A stretch of 64,000 nt of DNA from NCBI GenBank assembly GCA_963921195.1, contig OY992538.1, forward strand, positions 6,968,330 to 7,032,329, given 5' to 3'. Below are positions 1-11,663 of this stretch, piece after piece; positions within the stretch are counted from its first letter, which is position 1; every line of letters begins with the position of its first letter. Made by a program: the position numbers and the translations under genes. Source of the stretch: Pegoplata infirma (lineage: Eukaryota; Arthropoda; Insecta; Diptera; Anthomyiidae). A model generated the notes under the pieces. That model was not told where the DNA came from and made no database searches. It saw only the letters and a program-made list of their open reading frames with translations.

Positions 1-224
1 GAAAATTGAGCGGAGCACTTTTCTAAAATTAAAAAAAAAAAAAAAAATTTAGTTTTGACAAGCAACGATATTAGTTCATATGTTGCTCTTAATGACACAT
101 CTTTATAAAAAATATTATTTTGATCTGTGAGATCTTTATTATATTCTAAGATGTATCCAGAAACAGCGAAAAACTTTTTTTTATCATTTTTCAAAATTTT
201 ATGTATTATCACGAAAAATTACCT

Positions 225-1245
225 TTTTCGAATTTCGTTGATTGCCGGGCAAATTATAGTTCCTTTTGCTCTAAAAACTCTGTATATAAATTTTTAGCCA
301 AATCGGACAATTTTAAGCCGTGCCTCTGGGGGGTTAAAGTTTGCCCCCGATTTTTTTTTTTTTTTTTTATTTGTACGAAAAACTTTAACCTCCGAGCGGC
401 ACTGGTTAAAATTTTAAGATTTGGCTAAAAATTTAAACAGATAGTTTTTATACCAAAATATAATATAATAGGTGTGTTCCAGAACTTTCCGGGTAAAGTT
501 CGGTAAAATGAGAGAAAATAAAAAAACCTCTCACGATACCACAAAAATGCACAAAAGTACGGGAACGCTAAAAACCACATTTCAAGCCCAAAATAATAAA
601 AAATGTAAACAAACCAATAACGCTAAAATATTTTCGTAAGAAAAATTACTTTAATCAAGAAAACAAATTGTAAAAGTTTATTTTAATAAAAAATTATCTT
701 TTTTTGTATTGAAATAACACATTTCCGTGGTTTAGTTTTTTATTTAAATTTCCAATTTAGCTTCACAAAAAAAATCAGCTGTTTTTTCAACATCTGACTG
801 TTACCAATTTACCCGAAAAAAAAGTGCGGGTAAGTTCGGTAAAATGAGAAAGTAATTTATTCTCTCAAAAACTCTCTCATTTACCCAATTTTTGCGTACG
901 GGAACGCTTTTCGGGCTGGTTTGGGTACCCGCGGGCACCCGCGGTAATGTTCTGGAACACACCTAATATAAAATTTTAAAAACGCCCAAAAAAAAAAAAT
1001 TTTTTAAATTTTTTGAAGAGGGACGTCGAAATTTTTTCAGTCAATTTTAAAGCGGAAAGGTTTATCCCACCAAAATACATTTTTTTGTCGTTAATAAGCT
1101 AATCAAGTAAAATAATAATTAAAAAAAATAAAAAAGTTTGGTTTGTATGGAAAAAAATATTTTTTAAACCTTTAACTTCCCAAAGGCACGGGTTAATATT
1201 GTCCGATTGGCTAAAAACTTAAACAGAGTTTTTAGATCAAAACGC
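225..1245. repeat. Fold-back repeat with three related arms, interrupted by a TIR element
   Basis: A segment at 271-342 returns as its reverse complement at about 376-455 and again at about 1160-1240; the shared core includes GGCTAAAAA and TTGTCCGATT. The arms are diverged (about 75-85% by eye), so the element is old. The TIR element at 470-964 sits between the second and third arms and is younger. No coding potential was seen. Confidence 0.6.
470..964. mobile_element. Non-autonomous TIR element, about 495 bp, hAT-like
   Basis: The ends are a perfect 16-bp inverted repeat, AGGTGTGTTCCAGAAC at 470-485 and its complement at 949-964. Flanks AATATAAT (462-469) and AATATAAA (965-972) look like an 8-bp target duplication with one mismatch, which suggests hAT. 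The subterminal motif GTAAAGTTCGGTAAAATGAG recurs inside. There is no transposase ORF, so it would need a helper in trans. Confidence 0.7.
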
Positions 1246-1249
1246 ACCA

Positions 1250-2205
1250 TAATTTGTCAAGCATTACAAACGGAATGATAGATTAATATACCCAATATTA
1301 CTAAGTGAAGGGTATAAAAAAGCATAGCAGGCATTAGCGGCACAACACACAACAGCTAAAATAAACTAAAATTTAGTTGAAGTTATACTCTCCAAAGGTT
1401 CACATCTGGTTTTTGTGGATAAGCACAAAATTTTGCAGACGTTTTCATTAAACATTTATTCTACAATTTTAATTTAATATACAAACAAAATTTTAATAAA
1501 GTTCTAGAAGATTTTACTTATTTTTGTAAAGTAAAAAAACGAAAAATGTGCAACCTAAGGGTAAGTTTTTTAAAGTAGCATAGTGTCTTGAAAGAACATC
1601 CTTTAAAGTTAAATTAAAAAGTAAAAGTGAAAAAAAAACTAAATCATTTTTATTATCTGAAACAATTAAAAAAAAATAGACAATAGAAAACAATATCAGC
1701 CATAAAAGGTGTTTTTCACAAATTTTGATAATGTTTATAATTATGTAATAATCCATTTCTAAGGGTAAAATTAACAATTTATGTCTAAAGACAAGTAGTA
1801 ATTGTTTAAAGTGACATTGTTATCGTAATAACTTAATAAATGCAATAAGCATGCATTTAATTTAGTTTGTTGTAAAAAAAAATTTTAAATTAACATTTAA
1901 CCCATTTACGGAGAGAGGTTTTAAATGGTTTTTGCTTTAAGTGGAGTTGAAACTACACTTAAACCATTTTGTAAGTAAATCAATTGAATATAACAGTTGA
2001 AACAAGAACAAGTATGACAGTTGAAAAAGTACTTTTGGGCAGCTAAAAAAACAGGTAACTCTTATTTTTCCCCCTCATTCCCATATTAAAGTTTCAGGAC
2101 AATCGGTGGGTGCCCTGTGAAAGACCTTCCTTGTGAGACATTTTTTCAATAGAAAAATTCTCGAAAATTGGTTCGATTCCGGACTAGGTATTGATATTAA
2201 TAAAA
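1250..2205. other. AT-rich sequence without recognised genes
   Basis: No convincing ORF, RNA gene or bounded repeat was seen. Short open frames here are composition-driven and have no family signature. Confidence 0.5.
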
Positions 2206-2445
2206 ATTCACATATTAGAAAAATTACAATTACTATTAACAAAAACAAACTGGCATTTAAATTCTACTGATGAAGACAGTTAACTGGAACTGTCCGAAAC
2301 CGGTATAGGAATACCAGAAATGTCTAAAGCTTTTAGAAATTACAATTTTTCTTCTACATTTTTCAACTCAAACCCTTATAACAAATAGAATTAGAGCCCG
2401 TGCTCGATCTGTACTAACAGAAAAATCAACAAATCTCAATAGAAA
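2206..2445 (+). repeat. Dispersed module that precedes a minisatellite array (copy 1)
   Basis: This stretch, with core motifs GAAACCGGTA, ATACCAGAAATGTCTA and TAGAGCCCGTGCTCGATCT, recurs at about 24025-24235 in an intron of PIGG. In both places it is directly followed by a long array of short palindromic repeats, but the two arrays are unrelated in sequence. That is the architecture of elements with conserved ends and a variable internal minisatellite. Confidence 0.65.
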
Positions 2446-4665
2446 AATTCTGACAAATTTTTTCTGTAGAAAAATCCTCAGCTTTTTAGGCATTTTTTTC
2501 TATAGAAAAATTTTTTATTGTGAGACATTTTTTCAATAAAAAATCCTCAGATTCTGAAACATTTTTTCTATAGAAAAATTATTATTTTTTTTATACGAAA
2601 ACTGTCTCGGACTCTGAGCATTTTCGGAGAAAAAAAATCAGAGATTCCGAGAAATTTTTTCTATATAAAAATTCTCAGATGCTGAGATATTTTTTCCTTA
2701 GAAAAAATTGTCAGATTCTTAGATATTTTTTCTCAGATTCTAAGACATTTTGTGTATAGAAAAATTCTCAGGTTCTGAGACAGTTTTTGTAAAGAAAATT
2801 TCACAGATTCTGAAATATTTTTTATACTAAAAAATTCCCCGATTCTCAGATTTTTTTTCTATGCGAATATTCTCCGATTCTTAGATATTTTTTTCTATAG
2901 AAAAAATCTCCGATTTTTAGATATTTTTGTCTATAGAAAAATTCTCTGATACTGAGACATTTTTTCTATAAAACAATTTTCAAATACTGATAATTTTTTT
3001 CTATAAAAAAAAACATGATAGACAAATTTTGCGATTCTGAGATATTTTTCTATGGAAAAATTCTCCGATTCTAAGATATTTTTTCTATAGAAAAAATCTA
3101 CGATGCTGAGATTTTTTTTTCTGTTGGAAAATTCTTAGACATTTCTTCAATTTTTTCTATAGAGAAATTCGCAAATTTGGAGACATTTTTTTCTATAGAA
3201 AAATTCTCTGGCTTTAAAGCATTTTTTCTAAAGAAAAATTCTCGTATTCTAGACATTTTCTCTATACAAAAGTTCTCAGATTCTGAGATTTTTTTTCTTT
3301 ACAATTTTTTTTTAATTCTGAGACATTTTTCTGCACAAGCATTTTTAGATTCTGAGGATTTTTCTATAGACAAAAATTTCTAAAAAAAAAATACCACAGA
3401 ATCTGAAAATTTTTCTATAGAAAAATGTCTCAAAATTGAAAAAAAAAATATTGTAAAAAAAAATCTCAAAATCTGAGAACATTTGAATAGAAAAAATATC
3501 TATAATAAGTGAATTTTTCTTTAGAAAAAATGTTTTAGGGTCAGAGAATTTTTCTATAGAAAAAAATGTCTCAAAATTTGCAAATTACTCTATAGAAAAA
3601 ATGTATCAGAATCTGAGAACTTATCTATAGTAAAATAATCTCAGAATCGGGGATTTTTCCATAGAAAAAAACATCTCAGAATTGAAAAACTTTTCTATCA
3701 TGTTTTTTATAGAAAAAATTTCTCAGTATCTGAAAATTTTTCTATAGAAAAAATGTCTCACAATCAGTGAAAAATTTGTGAATTTTTCTATATAGAGATT
3801 GCAGGTCATTTTTTCATTTTTTCTATAAAGAAAAAATTTCCCAGAATCTGAGAATTTTTCCATAGAAAAAAAATTTCAAAATTGAAGTTTTTTTAAGAAT
3901 TTTTCCATAGAAAAAATATCTCAGAATCGGAACATTTTTCTATCATGTTTTTAAAGAAAAAAAATTCTCAGTATCAGAGAATTTTTCCATAGAAAAAAAT
4001 GTCTCCAAATTTGTGAATTTCTCCATAAAAAAAATGTGTTAGAATCTAAGAATTTTTCAATAAAAAAAATCTCAGAATCGGAGAATTTTTGTATAGAAGA
4101 TTTGGAAAAATTTTCCATAGAAAAAATATCTAAGAATCTGAGATTTTTCTATACAAAAAATTTTCAGACTCTGAGAATTAAAAAATGTCTCAGAATCTGT
4201 GAAATTTTCTACACAAAAAATGTCTCAGAATCTGAGAATTTTTCTATAGAAAAAATATCTTAGAATGTGGGAAAAATTTAAATTTTTAGAATCTGAGGAT
4301 TTTTCTATAAAAAATGTCTTAGTGTCTAAGAATTTTTCTATAGAATTTTTTTATAAAAAAATGTTTCAAAATCTAAGAATTTTTCTATAGAAAAAAATTT
4401 TAGAATCTGTGATTTTTTTATAGAAAATTTTTTTATAGTCGGAAAATTTTTTTATTGAAAAAATGTTCAGAGTCTAAGAATTTTTCTATATAAATAATGT
4501 TCAGAGTCTGAAAATTTTTCTATGGAAACAAGAGAATTTTTCTATAGCAAAAATGGGTTCAGAGAATTTTTCTATAAAAAAAAAAATATATCAGAATTTG
4601 AGAATTTTTCTATAGAAATAATTTCTCAGAATCTGAGAATACTCCTATAGAAAAAATGTTCCGAG
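2446..4665. repeat. 2.2-kb inverted array of a roughly 36-bp palindromic minisatellite
   Basis: The left half (about 2446-3390) is built from diverged copies of TTTTTTCTATAGAAAAATTC joined by TCAGATTCTGAGACA. From about 3400 to 4665 the same unit runs in the opposite orientation (AGAATCTGAGAATTTTTC next to TATAGAAAAAATGTCTC). Each unit is partly palindromic, so the region is symmetrical at both the unit and the array scale. Frames that stay open across it are repeat artefacts. Confidence 0.85.
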
Positions 4666-5111
4666 TCTGAAAAACAATGTTCAGAAATATTTGTTTTCGG
4701 TGCATGATCTATTAGAAGAAGACCCTGTCTTTCTGCGTGATTGTAATGAGTGTCGGCATTTAAATTAAAACCCAAATAAACATATTGGTACATTCGACAT
4801 AACCTAAAAATACAAAATGCTTTAATTCTGCTGCTGGTTGACATACATACGTGAACAGAATTGGATACCATACTGAATAGTATTTGAACAAATACAACAT
4901 ATTTTTGCCCAAAAAAATTACCAACATTTTATACCCGAGGAATTTTTTTTTTCAAAAAATTGTTTTTCAAATAATTATTTTTTACATTGGCAAGACCAAA
5001 TTGAACTCTTTTACTTGTTTTTATTATCATTATTTCAGTATTGTGGGCGTATTAGTAATGTATGTTTTACGTGAAATAATTAATAATACGCACCGTTTTC
5101 TTAAGTTATAA
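4666..5111. other. Intergenic stretch with a short dispersed repeat
   Basis: About 4698-4780 (core CTATTAGAAGAAGACCCTG followed by GTCGGCATTTAAATTAAAA) is shared with 29555-29815. Nothing else was recognised. Confidence 0.45.
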
Positions 5112-5535
5112 TTACACAGTGAAGCAACCAAAATCGGAATGTTATAAAACCAAAAGCAAATGAAAGTTGACACTTTCCAAAACAAAACCCTCAAGGATTT
5201 TTTTATTTTATTGCGAGATTTTTCCACATGCATTTGAAGTTGTTGAACTATTATTATAATTATAATAATTAATTGAAAACTGTATAAGAGGCGTATACTT
5301 AATTTTGTAATTGGCTTTAAATTACAATCATACGCAACGGTGCACACTAGTTCATACCGTAACGTAATTTCGAGCTTAAGTTTGGACGCTGGACTCCACA
5401 TGTCCGATATGAACACTACCAGGGGCTCCTAAAGTACTAGATATTCAGTATACGAAAACTTAAAACAAATCTCGCATTAAACAAAAAAAAGCCTTGAGGG
5501 GTTTGTTATGTAAAATGTCAACTTTCATTTTCTTT
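5112..5535 (+). mobile_element. Fold-back/MITE element, copy A (one end truncated)
   Basis: It starts with ACACAGTG then CAACCAAAATCGGAAT and AAATGAAAGTTGAC, and ends with the complement GTCAACTTTCATTT but lacks the last terminal bases. The same element lies inverted at 6467-6950. A run of ATTATTATAATTATAATAAT sits inside. An open frame on the minus strand here (5030-5416) is contained in the repeat and rejected as a gene. Confidence 0.65.
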
Positions 5536-6466
5536 ATAAATACATACATATATCAACTTAATTCTATAAATGATCAAATAAATTGTGTTGGGTCCTTTAA
5601 ATCGAAATTATCAATCGCAAATATTTTAAAAACAATAGATAATTTACAAACACAGTAAACACCGATGAGTTTAGCGTTTTCGAAATTGGCATTTAAAGAG
5701 TTAATTTTTTTTTTTCTAGAATGTTTCCAAATCAATCATTTTGACATGCAATTGTTTTGGATATGATTTTCAAAAAAGTGCATGTATGCAACTTCATAAG
5801 ATATATGAACAGGTTTTTTTATACTAATTTTTTAAAATCAACAAAAACAGGTTGCTCAGTTTATCAATACCTTAAATTGGAAAACAACAACTACTACAAC
5901 GCTACAACTTCTTCCAAATCAATTGTTAAAACACTTTGTTGTTTAAAAATGTACCAGCTCCTAGCGCCGCGCGTTCTGTTCCAGCAGTAGAGTTTTTTTT
6001 GGCAATCTGTTGGTATATATTTATATAAAAAAAATACTCTTGTTCAACTAACAAGAAGTATATAAATAGCAGGGGGGCACAACAAAAATATGATAACAAA
6101 TGATAACACAGTAATATTTTAATAAAAAAATATTAATTTTTTAGAACGACCAAAATTTGATAAGAATTTTTTTTTGTATCGCTAACAAAACTAATATTTA
6201 ATTTGGTGTATTAGATGGATTTTAGACGTCGACTTTTTTGTTTGTATTTTTTTTTTTTAATTCTCTTTTAAAGTTGCTACACTTTTGGGGTCAACTTCAT
6301 TTTTAGTTAAAATAACTTACAAATGTAGTTGTTTTAACTAACAAAAATATAACTGTCTTTTATATGAAAGTAACAATAACTTACATGAGTGGTTAAAAAA
6401 TATTTAACAAAATATTTTTTTTAAAGAAAAATCAATAATATTTTTAATGACAAAAAATCGAACTTT
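5536..6466. other. Spacer between two inverted element copies
   Basis: AT-rich, with long poly-T/poly-A runs. I see no supported gene or bounded repeat. Together with the inverted copies on each side it would be the loop of a large composite fold-back (5112-6950). Confidence 0.45.
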
Positions 6467-6950
6467 ACGAATCGGGATGGGATGAAACCAAATGCAACTG
6501 AAAGTTGACAATTTCCATAACAAACCTAAATACTAAAACTAAAAACTAAATATGTCTTACTTTAGGAGCACCTGGTAGTGACCTTATTGGACTCATGGGG
6601 TCTAGCGTCCAAATTTTAGCTCGAAATTTCGTTAGCTATAACCGGCATGAATTTCGATGCAAACGCTCCAGTACTTACTAAATAACCGAATTATTAAAAA
6701 TTAACAAATGTGCACCGTTGCGTATGATTGTAGTTTAAAGGCACTTAAAAAATTAAGCATACATCTTATGCAGTTTTAAAGCAATCATTATTATAATTAT
6801 AATAAAAGATCACCAACTCCAAATGCGTGTCAAAAAAAAATCTAGCGCTGAACTAAAAAAAAAGCCTTGAGAGTTTTGTTATGGAATATGTAAACTTTCA
6901 TTTGCTTTTGGTTTCAACCCATTCCGATTTTGGTTGTTGCACTGTGTAAT
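6467..6950 (-). mobile_element. Fold-back/MITE element, copy B (inverted relative to copy A)
   Basis: The right end carries the fuller terminal sequence (CATTCCGATTTTGGTTG, then CACTGTGTAA), and the left end is its complement. The internal landmarks GCACCGTTGCGTATGATTGT and TAGGAGCACCTGGTAGTG match the complement of copy A. Confidence 0.65.
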
Positions 6951-7310
6951 TGTTCACCAACTTTAAATGCATGTAATGTGCTGTTCACACTTACTGTTTT
7001 GTATACCCTCCACACAGTGGGAAAAAGTGAACTTGTTTGTGCAAATTTGCCAACAGGTCGCAATTCTTAACCGATTTTAGCTTTTTTTTTAAATTTTAGC
7101 TAATAAAACTCCACATCGATCTGTCATGGAGGATTTCTTAAAAACGTTTTGGGCATAGTGACATAGTAGGATAACAAATGGCGTTTGAAAAAGTAGTAAA
7201 CAAAAACCATATGGTATTGTTTACGAAATTTTATCACAAATCGAAATGTGAGCGAGATGTTGGAAATAGAATTTCTCTACATTTCAACGTGACAAAAAAT
7301 ACAATGCGTT
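6951..7310. other. Intergenic sequence, partly repeat-derived
   Basis: No gene seen. 7265-7310 resembles a diverged end of the hairpin element at 7704-8004 (shared pattern TTCTCTAC, CGTGACA, AATGCGTT), so this is probably an old copy. Confidence 0.4.
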
Positions 7311-7464
7311 AAGGTACGTACAGACGACGCAATATTATGTACAATATGCAATTATATTGATCGTGTGTGGGTTAGATTGACGATTGTACAATGGTCAATC
7401 TAACCCACACACGATCAATATAATTGCATATTGTACATAATATTGCGTCGTCTGTAGGTACCTT
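7311..7464. mobile_element. 154-bp near-perfect hairpin MITE
   Basis: The two arms, 7311-7381 and 7394-7464, are reverse complements with one mismatch seen, around a 12-nt loop. The terminus is AAGGTACGTACAGACGACGC. A diverged copy occupies about 7515-7665. The near identity of the arms points to recent insertion or arm correction. Confidence 0.85.
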
Positions 7465-7514
7465 TAGACAAAAACAAAACATAAATAAAAATGTGTTGCC
7501 CTTTTTTTACTTAT

Positions 7515-7665
7515 GGCCTCTACAGACGATTCAATATTATGCACAATCTGCATGTATTTTTTTCAGTTCAATATTTTACACAGTATTTTTATGTATGCCA
7601 ATCGTGGGTAAACGTCAAAAATATTGTGCATAATATTGCGTCGTCTGTTGGTACCTTTACTGAAT
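7515..7665. mobile_element. Diverged relative of the 7311-7464 hairpin element
   Basis: It shares the outer TACAGACGA/TCGTCTGT ends and the AATATTATGCACAAT subterminal block, but the interior differs and the arms no longer pair fully. Confidence 0.6.
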
Positions 7666-7703
7666 TTTGTTTAAGAGTCTACGTTTCACGCACGTTTAAA
7701 GTA

Positions 7704-8004
7704 AAGGCTGGGTTAGCCATAAAACGTAACCGTAGCGTAGACTCTATACAATATTCAGTAAGCAAAAATAGTACAGAACATTTTTATTTATGTTTTGTTT
7801 TTTTCCAACGCATGGTATTTTATGTCACGCTAAAACGTAGAGAGAACCTGTTGAAAATAGGTTCTCTCTACGTTTTAGCGTGACATAAAATACCATGCGT
7901 TGGAAAAAAACAAAACATAAATAAAAATGTTCTGTACTATTTTTGCTTACTGAATATTGTATAGAGTCTACGCTACGGTTACGTTTTATGGCTAACCCAG
8001 CCTT
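7704..8004. mobile_element. 301-bp hairpin element with about 146-bp arms
   Basis: Arms 7704-7849 and 7859-8004 are reverse complements with no mismatch noticed, separated by a 9-nt loop. The terminus is AAGGCTGGGTTAGCCATAAA. Arms this long and clean would give an almost perfect double-stranded RNA if transcribed. No clear target duplication was found. Confidence 0.85.
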
Positions 8005-8070
8005 AATTCAGGCTTTACAGTGAGAATGCAGATTGTTTTTTGTCTCTCTTTGCTTTACGTTTGAACTTTA

Positions 8071-8477
8071 AGGCATAATTACTTGAGCGAATACGGTTCG
8101 GAGTCGTGTCAGCTGATGCGTTAGCTTGTATTAAAATAAATAGAAATAGGTACTTAAACGAATACGTGACGGTGCTGTAGCGGCCGAACCTAAAAAATTT
8201 TGATTTTCCGTACGTTTTACGTGTCAGCTGATTTTATTTTTTATTTTGTGTTGAAATTTTTTATTTGTGTGGTAGAATTGACAAATAAATATAAATAAAC
8301 GAAAAAAAAAAAAGTTTTTCTGTAAATATAAATTAAAAAAAAATAACAAATAACCACTTTTTAAAATAAAATTTGTAAATTAATTTGACACGTTGAAACG
8401 GAATCAGTAAGTGCTTGAAAAATACAACAGCCCGTCACGCTACAGCACCGCTACAGTAGCGCTCAAGTGCCTAGGCC
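8071..8477 (+). mobile_element. TIR MITE with a TTTA target duplication (copy 1)
   Basis: The ends AGGCATAATTACTTGAGCG and CGCTCAAGTGCCTAGGCC are imperfect inverted repeats, flanked by TTTA at 8067-8070 and 8478-8481. A shorter member lies inverted at 29978-30150 with the same flanking TTTA. No transposase frame is present. Confidence 0.7.
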
Positions 8478-8481
8478 TTTA

Positions 8482-9261
8482 GTTTGGCATTGCCAGAATT
8501 TTCCAAATATCTTTGGTGATGCCAGATCTACAAAACGGTCGATGGATTACTTTATTACTTTGGTATAATTTGTCCAGTTAAAAAAGAATTTCAACATTTT
8601 TTTTATTAAATATATTTTACGTTTTTATTTTTTGGACTACTTTTTAAACAAATCAAAATGCGCTTTCTTTTTGCTGCATTTTCACTTCTTTTTTCATTAC
8701 TTTTTTGAACATATCGAGCTCGTCGATGATCTGGGGATTGTTTCGTACATTTTGCAAATTTGTTCTAGAGGGATCGCACGTTCAGGGAATTTTAACTGGC
8801 CACCTATATTTACAGATTTTACCACTCCGGGCTTATTTTTTGTGATTATTTGAAAAGAAAAATCTACGCCGACAATCCTCAGATCTTTGACGAGCTCAAC
8901 ATCAAAATTTCGAGATGCTCGAAAAAAACGGAAATACTTGAAAAATGCACATTTGCTGTGGCCAATAGAGAATATTTTATTTTTTTAAATATATTTTTGA
9001 ATAAAAGCATATTTTGTAATTTTATGAGCATATTTTACTAAAAATTTCATATTTTTGATAGAAAAGCATTAAAAATGTTACATAAAGTTTTTGACTAACC
9101 AATTTATCATCCTTTTAACTCGATACAAGTCTTTATAAATCGTTGTCTGAAGCGAATACTAAGAAGTTTTATGGGCATTTCGGATTTTCTGTCAATGTTG
9201 AAGAGCTTTTGGGAAGATATTGTGCATTGGATATCTATTTCTCTTGTTAACAAAATTTCTA
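8482..9261. other. Intergenic, no recognised gene
   Basis: Two modest open frames (8632-8853, 8850-9041) show no family motif and biased AT composition, so neither is called. Confidence 0.4.
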
Positions 9262-9358
9262 CACCTGCGATAAATATGTTATGAGAGAGACAGAACGTGT
9301 GGGATACAAAAACAACAAACAACGTTATTTTTCTCTCATAACATTTATCTCTCAGGTG
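9262..9358. repeat. Short inverted repeat
   Basis: CACCTG-GATAAAT-GTTATGAGAGA at the left pairs with TCTCTCATAACATTTATC and CAGGTG at the right, leaving a loop of about 45 nt. It may be a small MITE. Confidence 0.5.
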
Positions 9359-9956
9359 CAGATTCCGGGTTAGGCAAGTACAAACCACCTCAACTCAACA
9401 TAAATAACACAATATTTTCTAGTTTTGGTGTAGTTATTTTTAATTGTTAAAAAACAACTGTCAGTATTGACATATACAATAATATCACAAAGAGTTAACT
9501 ATAGATTAGCGAAACAAAAAAACTTTGACTAATATTGACATAGTTTTTTTATTTTGCCAAAAAAACATTTTGTATAAATATTCTTTTTTTATTTTGATTA
9601 ACATCAATTTACATGCAAATATTTAAGAAGAAAAAGCTATTTATTAATAAATTACGTACAAAAATAGTGGAATTCAGAGTCTTACTTGACAGCCCTGGTA
9701 ATGGTGGCAAAATACCACTTTTTAAGAAGTACTTTAAATTGCTAAAGGCCAATTGTCACGCTACCATTGGGTCAAACAGTTTTGGATGATTTGTGTAAAA
9801 GGAGTGCATACATTTAGGCTCAAAGAAAATTAAAACTACCCATGATTTTCGACATTTTTAGAAATGTCTCTAAAAATGCAAAAATTATTCGACCCAGTGG
9901 TATAAGAAAACAATAACCTTCTGATTGACAAAAATGAAAAAGGCCTTAAGCTTTTA

Positions 9957-9978
9957 AGAGAGAGAGAGAGAGAGAGAG
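9957..9978. repeat. (AG)11 microsatellite
   Basis: An uninterrupted dinucleotide run of about 22 nt, about 130 bp upstream of the first visible exon of the GGACT-like gene. The rest of 9359-10111 is AT-rich without a recognised exon. Confidence 0.9.
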
Positions 9979-10111
9979 TAAAATATGTATATATTTTGTT
10001 CTGCCTAAAGATATGCTATACATTACATATGCATTTTTTACAAATATTTTAAAAAATATGTTATCGTTACAATTTTCGGCTTTAATGTAATTTTTTTTTA
10101 TGTATTTCCAG

Positions 10112-10677
10112 AAAGCATCTTCAACTTTACATAAACTGTTTTGCTATGGTGGTTTGAAATATGGCCAACCTAGCCACTCTATATTGGCTAACGATGGAAA
10201 TGGTTTTGCCAAATTCTGGTGTCGTGCTACCACCACTGAAAAATTGCCATTAGTTATAGCTACACGCTATAACATTCCCTTTTTGCTTAATAAACCAGGT
10301 CTTGGGTATTATGTGACTGGTGAAATTTACGAAGTCGACGATAAAATGTTGAAAAATTTGGATAATTTGGAAGATTGTGAAGATATCTATGTTAGAGAAA
10401 TGCGTGATATGAATATTGGTGTTGGAGAAGGGTAAGTAAAGTTAAAAAAGTTTTTAAATCAGGAATATTTTAAAAAAATGTCATATTATTTTCTTTGAAA
10501 TTTAGCACGGTGCCATGTTATGTTTACTTGTTGCAAAAGTATCCTGAAAAATTATTGAGTTTGCCGTTCTTATCCAGTTATGAAAATGGACCTGCTCACC
10601 CCTATGTCATGCGGAATAAACGTAATCATAAACATCCTCCCAATGAGGATCTTTCTTATACCACTGCCAAAGTCTAA
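10112..10677 (+). CDS. GGACT-like gamma-glutamylcyclotransferase (AIG2/Tina-1 family), 5' end missing
   Basis: Two exons, 10112-10431 and 10506-10677, join in frame to about 163 codons; the 74-bp intron has GTAAGT and TTTAG ends. The family cleaves gamma-glutamyl amides to 5-oxoproline in the cytosol. Visible signatures are the substrate loop LFCYGGLKYGQP (usual form VYGTLKxGxxN), TRYNIPFLL, GEIYEVDD and LDNLED, whose glutamate (about residue 87 of the visible part) sits where the catalytic acid lies in GGACT. The usual YGTL reads YGGL here. A strong acceptor (TATTTCCAG) precedes codon AAA at 10112, so the start codon must be in an upstream exon that I could not identify; the ATG at 10100 lies inside the acceptor. 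The visible length already covers nearly the whole usual domain (about 150 aa). Confidence 0.82.
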
Positions 10678-11021
10678 ATTATAATAGACTGTAAACTAAA
10701 AAAATATATATTAGCGGTATTCAGAGTTTTACTTACCAGTGTTTCACTTTTTAAAAAAATACTTTTCAAAACACATATTTTTTTTAACAAAAGTGATATT
10801 TTCACCACCGTACCAGTGCAAGTGAACTTCATTTGGAACATCTCTATATTATTTTTTTTTTATTATTTTGAAGCTTTGGTTATTATATATAGTTTTTAGA
10901 ATATTATTTTAAGCTTAATTTTTCTGGCATTTTTCAAAAATTTGGTGATATTAAACGCACATAATCAAGTTTTTATATAACGTGTATATAAAAAAGTTTA
11001 GAAGGTTTCTCAAAACTTTAC

Positions 11022-11027
11022 AATAAA
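11022..11027 (+). terminator. Probable poly(A) signal of the GGACT-like gene
   Basis: AATAAA about 345 bp after the stop codon. Between them, 10708-10870 contains a short dispersed repeat (shared CTTACTT/ACTTTTTAA patterns with 9660-9760). Confidence 0.5.
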
Positions 11028-11113
11028 GTTTTTTTAATGTATTATATTTAAATATAAATATGTGTTATTTTATTTTTTTTTTACTGGGCTATTCATAATG
11101 AGTAAATTAAATC

Positions 11114-11280
11114 TAAAGGCCTATTCACACCTGAGGTTAAATCTCGTTCGAACGAGATTTTAATCATATGGTTCTGTATCATTTTATACACAACCATATG
11201 GTTGTGTATAAAATGATGCAGGCCATATGATCGAAATCTCGACCGAACGAGATTTCACCTCAAGTGTGAATAGGGCTTTA
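11114..11280. mobile_element. 167-bp palindromic MITE
   Basis: The ends TAAAGGCCTATTCACACCTG and its imperfect complement (CAAGTGTGAATAGGGCTTTA) pair along most of the element; the centre is ACAACCATATGGTTGT. It abuts a diverged relative at about 11281-11475 (ATTCACATCTGAG ... CTATGTGAATAAG). Tandem insertion of the same family. Confidence 0.75.
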
Positions 11281-11663
11281 TAGGCAATTCACATCTGAGC
11301 AAAATCTAGTTTAAATGAGATTTTGATTAAAATCTCTGTTATTTTATGAGATTTAAATGAGATTCCCCATATAAAGTAAAATCTCGTTCGTAATGAGATT
11401 TTACTAAAATCTCATAAATTTTCGATAACTTTTAGGAGATTTTATAATATTTCGATAACTATGTGAATAAGGAATTAATTATTTCGACTATATTTCAGAA
11501 CTGAAAATTAAATTAAGGAATTAATTCTTTAGAAGCTCTGTTCACTCATTCATAAAAATTGTCGTCCAAAGAGTTGCCTTGTTTAGTTTATGTTTTAATA
11601 GAAACGGAATGGAATCGAATTTATTGTTAAAATATACTGTTCAAGTAATGGGTAACTTCCCAA

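Noticed and set aside
3177..4263. Open frames with repeated Phe-Ser-Ile-Glu-Lys words
   Set aside because: Translations of the palindromic minisatellite; no independent evidence of coding.
5030..5416. 128-codon open frame on the minus strand with a poly-Ile run
   Set aside because: Lies almost wholly inside a repeated element with an inverted second copy at 6467-6950; the Ile run is an ATT repeat.
10100..10111. ATG at 10100 as start of the GGACT-like gene
   Set aside because: It lies in the polypyrimidine/acceptor sequence TATTTCCAG; homology starts after the splice site, so an upstream exon is required.
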